From SIG480 sp045537045 (GTDB lineage: Bacteria > Bacillota > Clostridia > Oscillospirales > JAAYXM01), in the NCBI GenBank assembly GCA_045537045.1, contig JAZSOS010000045.1, positions 1 to 15,449 of the forward strand: a stretch of 15,449 nt of DNA. The letters are read 5' to 3'. The position numbers and the translations under genes were made by a program. Positions 11,877 through 15,449 of this stretch are shown piece by piece. Numbering within the stretch: the first letter of the stretch is position 1; each line of letters opens with the position of its first letter. The notes beneath the pieces were generated by a model. That model was not told where the DNA came from and did no database searches. It was given only the letters and a program-made list of their open reading frames with translations.

Positions 11877-13475
11877 TTACAGTACGCGTTTGCCGTTTAC
11901 TACGGTCATTTCCGCGCGGATGGCGGGGATTTCTTCTTCAGGGCAGGTAAAGTAGTTATTATCAAGCACTGCAAAGTCTGCAAACTTTCCCACTTCAAGC
12001 GTGCCGAGCTTATCTTCGTCAAAGCAGACGCGCGCCGCATCGCGGGTGTATGCAACAAGTGCGCTGTTTCTGTCTACCGCAGACTCTGCACCATATGCCT
12101 TGCCGTCGCGTGCACGGCAGGTAGACATATTGTACATACCGGTAAACGGGTTATATGGGTTTACGGATTCGTTCGGGTCGTGCTTTACCATATGGTCGCT
12201 TCCCGCCGCGGCAAGGTCAGCCTTAAGGATAGTGCTGTATTTCATAAATCTGCAGCTATCACGCTCGTCGAGTACCAAATCAAGCGCAGGGGCATCCATA
12301 TAATGCCAAGCCGGCTGGAAAAGGACCGAAACCCCCATTTCATTTGCATCCGCAATAGATTTTTCATCCATAAAATCAGCATGGATAAGCGCATGGCGCT
12401 CCCCTTTTACCGAACTTTCTTCATTTACAATTTTATACGCTTGGAGAAGCTTCTTTGATGCTCCGCTTCCCACGCAGTGTGCGCCATACTGCAGCCCGTA
12501 TTTCCTTGCCATTCGGATGTTCGTGCACAGTGCATCCGTATCGCACTGTACAATGCCGAATTCATCTTCGCCGTGCGTGTCTATTCCAAAAATATTTTTA
12601 AGACTTTCATTTTTATACGGATATTCCATATATGCAGTGCCTGTAAGGAAGCCACCGTCAAGAAGGTTTTTCGCAAAACAGACGCGCGAAAAATCGCGGT
12701 TTCCCGTATCTGTATTAACGGCATCTTTGACGATATTCTCAATAGCCAGCATAGTATAGCGGACTCTGATCGTCTGCTCCCCTTCCTCATATATTTCTTT
12801 TAAAAGATTGATGTTTGAAACTGTGCTCATTGCCTCAACGCCTGTGGTTATTCCGCATTTGTTGTATTCCCGCATGAGTTTTTTTACCGCTTCCTTTTCC
12901 GAACCGTTCCCGAAATTGACAAAGCTTGTAATATACGGGTTTGCACACTTGAAAAGCCCGGTCATGCTACCGTCTTCCGCATACTCAATTGATGCGCTCG
13001 CGGGAAGCAAGCTAAGGTCAATGGCGTTTATCGCTGCGGAATTGAGCTGTGTTGAATAGTAGCCGTCAACAGATACGGGGTTATCGGGGGCGGCCTCGTC
13101 AAGTTCTTCCTTTGTGGGATAACGAAGTTCCGAAAGACGAAGTGGATATGTATTTTTATATACTACCCATTCGCCGGGCTTTAAATCCTTCACTCTCCCG
13201 CGGAGATTTTCAAGAAGCTCCTCAACGCTTTTCGGTATGAAAAGCTCACGTGTTTTTTCGCTGAATGCCGATGCAAAAACGTGTGTATGAGAGTCAATAA
13301 TTCCCGGAATAACGCACTTTCCGCCGAGATCAACTACCTCTGCATCCGGATATTTTTTCATTAAAGCTTCGCTCTCTCCCACATCGGCAATTTTTCCGCC
13401 GTCCTCAAGGAGAGCGGAGAAAACGCGCAGCGACTTATCCATCGCGTGAAATTCGCCGTTTATGTAAAGTTTCAT
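11877..13475 (-). CDS. YtcJ-like amidohydrolase (amidohydrolase 3 family)
   Basis: 532 aa, the usual length. GAGGT 8 nt before the ATG fixes the start. A small N-terminal beta domain (IDG-type strand, VVDLGGKCVIPG) leads into the TIM barrel with the metal motif DSHTH (61-65). Later ligands are visible as HCVGSG, HADFMDE and the Asp in AAAGSDHMV. The C-terminus has the typical GTLEVGKFADFAVLDN and VNGKRVL. Members hydrolyse amide or related bonds in varied small molecules; the natural substrate is unknown. Oddities: the segment usually read as DGHSxxxNSxAL is VDGYYSTQLNSAAI here (137-150), with Tyr in place of His, and the usual GRGW-type region is VVYKNTYPLRL. No signal peptide, so cytoplasmic. 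It stands alone between two hairpins; no clear promoter is seen. Confidence 0.9.
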   Translation of the reverse strand: MKLYINGEFHAMDKSLRVFSALLEDGGKIADVGESEALMKKYPDAEVVDLGGKCVIPGIIDSHTHVFASAFSEKTRELFIPKSVEELLENLRGRVKDLKPGEWVVYKNTYPLRLSELRYPTKEELDEAAPDNPVSVDGYYSTQLNSAAINAIDLSLLPASASIEYAEDGSMTGLFKCANPYITSFVNFGNGSEKEAVKKLMREYNKCGITTGVEAMSTVSNINLLKEIYEEGEQTIRVRYTMLAIENIVKDAVNTDTGNRDFSRVCFAKNLLDGGFLTGTAYMEYPYKNESLKNIFGIDTHGEDEFGIVQCDTDALCTNIRMARKYGLQYGAHCVGSGASKKLLQAYKIVNEESSVKGERHALIHADFMDEKSIADANEMGVSVLFQPAWHYMDAPALDLVLDERDSCRFMKYSTILKADLAAAGSDHMVKHDPNESVNPYNPFTGMYNMSTCRARDGKAYGAESAVDRNSALVAYTRDAARVCFDEDKLGTLEVGKFADFAVLDNNYFTCPEEEIPAIRAEMTVVNGKRVL

Positions 13476-13503
13476 AATCTATTACCTCAATTATATACCA
13501 CAT

Positions 13504-13534
13504 CGCGTGCGCCCTTTTATAAGGTGCGCACGCG
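13504..13534 (-). terminator. GC-rich hairpin between the oxidoreductase and amidohydrolase genes
   Basis: CGCGTGCGC (13504-13512) and GCGCACGCG (13526-13534) form a perfect 9-bp stem that can extend inward by a CC/GG pair past a bulge. No T-tract follows on the minus strand. It could weaken readthrough or stabilise the upstream mRNA end. Confidence 0.5.
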
Positions 13535-13555
13535 AAAGGTTATTCAAATCTTAAA

Positions 13556-15448
13556 TTATGCCTTGATACCGAGGTCAATCATCTCGATATTGCCGTTCGG
13601 GCAACGGTTGTAGCACATTCCGCAAGCAACGCACTTATCCTTGTTGATCTGCATTGTGTCATCAGCGACAACGTCAACAGCGAAGTCTGTGCATATTGTC
13701 TTACAGAGCTGGCAACCTTCACCGCATCCGCACTTTAAGCAACGGGAAGCTTCCTTAACAGCTTCATCCTCTGTCATTACGCGGCGGAATGTATCAAAGT
13801 TCTTCACGCGCTCTGCGCCTGCCTTTGTATCGAGGTCAACAGCAGCGTTATCTGTGAAGTACGGGTTACGACGGAGAACTGCGTACGGGTCAACCGTATC
13901 TGCAATGTTAACAACCTCGATTGTCGGGTTACCACCGGAGAGGTCAAAGTCGATGCAGTAAGCTGCACGGCGGCCGTCAGCAACAGCAGAGATGATGTTG
14001 CGAACCTCAACAGCGTCACCACCTGCATAGATGAATCCGTCAACGGAGTTGCACTCGTCAACTTTGAGCATGCCACTTCTTGTTGTCTTGAGGCCTTCTG
14101 TTGCGCAAGTGCACGGAATCTGACCGATAGCAGCAACAACAGTGTCACACTTGAGTGTGAACTCAGCACCGCAAACAGCTTCAGGACGACGTCTGCCGCT
14201 TGCATCGGAATCACCGAGAACCTGAGTTGTCATCTTGATAGCGGAAACCTTGCCGTTCTTTGCGACGATCTCTGTCGGAGCAACAAGGTACATAATCTTT
14301 ACGCCCTCTGCCTCTGCCTCTGCAATTTCTTCTGCAGTTGCCGGCATCTCGTCGCGTGTACGACGGTAAGCGATGTAAACGTTCTTTGCGCCAAGACGGC
14401 GAGCTGTACGAGCAGCGTCAACAGCAGTAAATCCGCCACCGAGGATAACTACATCATCACCGATAGCAATCTTCTTGCCATCATATACATCCTTAAGGAA
14501 GTCAACAGCGTTGAATACGCCCTTTGCATCCTCACCCGGTACGCCCGGAAGACGTCCTGCCTGAGCACCAACACCCATAAATACGGATGCAAAGCCATCT
14601 GCCTTGAGGCTCTCAGCTGTGATGTCCTTACCGTACATAACGCCTGTCTTGAACTCTACGCCGAGCTCCTTGAGAACTGCGATCTCATCATCGATGAGGC
14701 TCTTGTCAAGACGGAAGTTCGGAATAGCAAAGCGGAGCATACCGCCAAGATACTTTTCTTTTTCGAATACTGTTACACCGTAACCTGCTTTTGCAAGGTA
14801 GAATGCAGCAGAGATACCTGCCGGGCCGGAACCGATAACAGCAATCTTCTTGCCGTTTGCCTTTGCCTTAACGAGGTCAGGCTTCCAGCCGTTCTTCTTT
14901 GCCTGCTCAAGAGTAAATCTCTTAAGGTCACGGATCTGGATTGCACGGCCTGTGATGCCGCGAGTACATGAAAGCTCACACGGATGGCTACATACAACGC
15001 CGCAGATTCCCATAAGCGGAGCAGCCCCGACGATGAGCTCGTATGCACGCTTGTAATCTTTATTTGCAATCATATTTACATAAGCCTGAGCCGGAACGTT
15101 TGCCGGGCAAGCAGACTTACAGGGAGCAGCAAGAGTTCCCTTGATGTGTGAATAGCCCTTGTAAAGTGTAACGTCAGCAGCTGTGCGAACGTGCGGGAGA
15201 ATGAGGTCGCGCATTTCGCGTGTGTTGCTGTAGCCGTGGCTATCCATAAAGTCACGAACGCCATCGATAACATCACCGATGAAGTTGTAACCGGAGATAA
15301 GTGTCTCAGAGCAGATACCGACAAGGTCAGCACCGGCCATGAACATCTCGCAAGCGTCACGCCAGTTGCGTACGCCACCTGCCATCATGATCTTCGGCTC
15401 GGGACCGTTGACCTTACGGATTTCATATGTATCACGGAGAGCGAGAGG
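13556..15448 (-). CDS. FMN-barrel / GltD-like / ferredoxin fusion oxidoreductase, N-terminus outside window
   Basis: 630 codons are visible and the frame stays open through the window edge, so the Met at 15388 is internal. Numbered from that Met: residues 1-65 (MMAGGVRNWRDACEMFMAGA, then GYSNTREMRDLIL) look like the end of a dihydroorotate-dehydrogenase/PreA-type FMN barrel. Next is a GltD-like N-terminal Fe-S domain (C90, C94, C129, C133, C137, C141). An FAD Rossmann motif GSGPAG (186-191), an NAD(P) motif GGGFTA (317-322) and a second flavin motif YAGGDAV (454-460) follow. The C-terminal Fe-S region has a Cys cluster at 550-566 and a clear ferredoxin motif CVACGMCYNRCP (586-597). It thus has the modules of dihydropyrimidine dehydrogenase, but with the FMN barrel first. 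It probably moves electrons between NAD(P)H, flavins and Fe-S clusters for reduction of a small molecule; substrate unknown. Confidence 0.88.
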   Translation of the reverse strand, partial: PLALRDTYEIRKVNGPEPKIMMAGGVRNWRDACEMFMAGADLVGICSETLISGYNFIGDVIDGVRDFMDSHGYSNTREMRDLILPHVRTAADVTLYKGYSHIKGTLAAPCKSACPANVPAQAYVNMIANKDYKRAYELIVGAAPLMGICGVVCSHPCELSCTRGITGRAIQIRDLKRFTLEQAKKNGWKPDLVKAKANGKKIAVIGSGPAGISAAFYLAKAGYGVTVFEKEKYLGGMLRFAIPNFRLDKSLIDDEIAVLKELGVEFKTGVMYGKDITAESLKADGFASVFMGVGAQAGRLPGVPGEDAKGVFNAVDFLKDVYDGKKIAIGDDVVILGGGFTAVDAARTARRLGAKNVYIAYRRTRDEMPATAEEIAEAEAEGVKIMYLVAPTEIVAKNGKVSAIKMTTQVLGDSDASGRRRPEAVCGAEFTLKCDTVVAAIGQIPCTCATEGLKTTRSGMLKVDECNSVDGFIYAGGDAVEVRNIISAVADGRRAAYCIDFDLSGGNPTIEVVNIADTVDPYAVLRRNPYFTDNAAVDLDTKAGAERVKNFDTFRRVMTEDEAVKEASRCLKCGCGEGCQLCKTICTDFAVDVVADDTMQINKDKCVACGMCYNRCPNGNIEMIDLGIKA

Positions 15449-15449
15449 C

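Noticed and set aside
13487..13492. TATAAT just before the amidohydrolase gene
   Set aside because: It would place the start site at or inside the ribosome binding site, leaving no leader, and there is no matching -35 box at the right distance.
1..15449. CRISPR array, LexA boxes, integrase or phage structural genes
   Set aside because: I looked for regularly spaced repeats, GAACN4GTTC-type sites and recombinase motifs and found none.

Overview
The window looks like chromosomal DNA from a low-GC Gram-positive bacterium, most likely a gut-type member of the Clostridia. The reasons are strong AGGAGG-type ribosome binding sites, near-consensus TTGACA/TATAAT promoters with 17-nt spacers, a pth-mfd gene pair, a protein that looks like DUF6514, and a long redox enzyme with GltD-like and ferredoxin domains. 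No rRNA, CRISPR array, transposase or integrase is visible.

Left third (1-3.6 kb): visibly AT-rich accessory DNA. It holds the 3' part of a SLOG/DUF1273-type gene, a multi-spanning membrane protein with its own promoter, and a three-gene operon (123 aa, 28 aa, 94 aa). That operon's promoter lies almost entirely inside a perfect 14-bp inverted repeat. It ends in a bidirectional terminator shared with a convergent minus-strand unit: a small HNH endonuclease followed by a very acidic, Met-rich 58-aa protein. The HNH gene has a leader of about 350 nt. The leader starts at a perfect consensus promoter, folds into several hairpins, and ends in an intrinsic terminator just before the HNH ribosome binding site. 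An 8-bp alternative pairing would disrupt that terminator. This is the most unusual part of the window.

Junction (3.6-4.25 kb): an intact minus-strand tRNA-Ser(CGA), followed upstream by two broken copies of its 5' half. One copy is split in the D-arm by a GC-rich segment of about 107 bp with internal inverted repeats. A 44-bp direct repeat precedes each broken copy. The composition change at this tRNA suggests the boundary of a genomic island.

Core region (4.25-10.6 kb, minus strand): one tight operon in the order PfkB sugar kinase, ROK regulator, peptidyl-tRNA hydrolase (pth), transcription-repair coupling factor (mfd). It has a clear promoter upstream of the kinase.

Right third (10.6-15.4 kb): a small minus-strand unit (HTH-like 63-aa protein and a DUF6514-like protein) is divergent from a plus-strand XRE regulator. 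Next come a YtcJ-like amidohydrolase and an oxidoreductase truncated by the window edge. The oxidoreductase joins the end of a dihydroorotate-dehydrogenase-like FMN barrel, a GltD-like Fe-S/FAD/NAD(P) module and a C-terminal ferredoxin domain.

Functions come from motif reading and memory of families. No database search was run.
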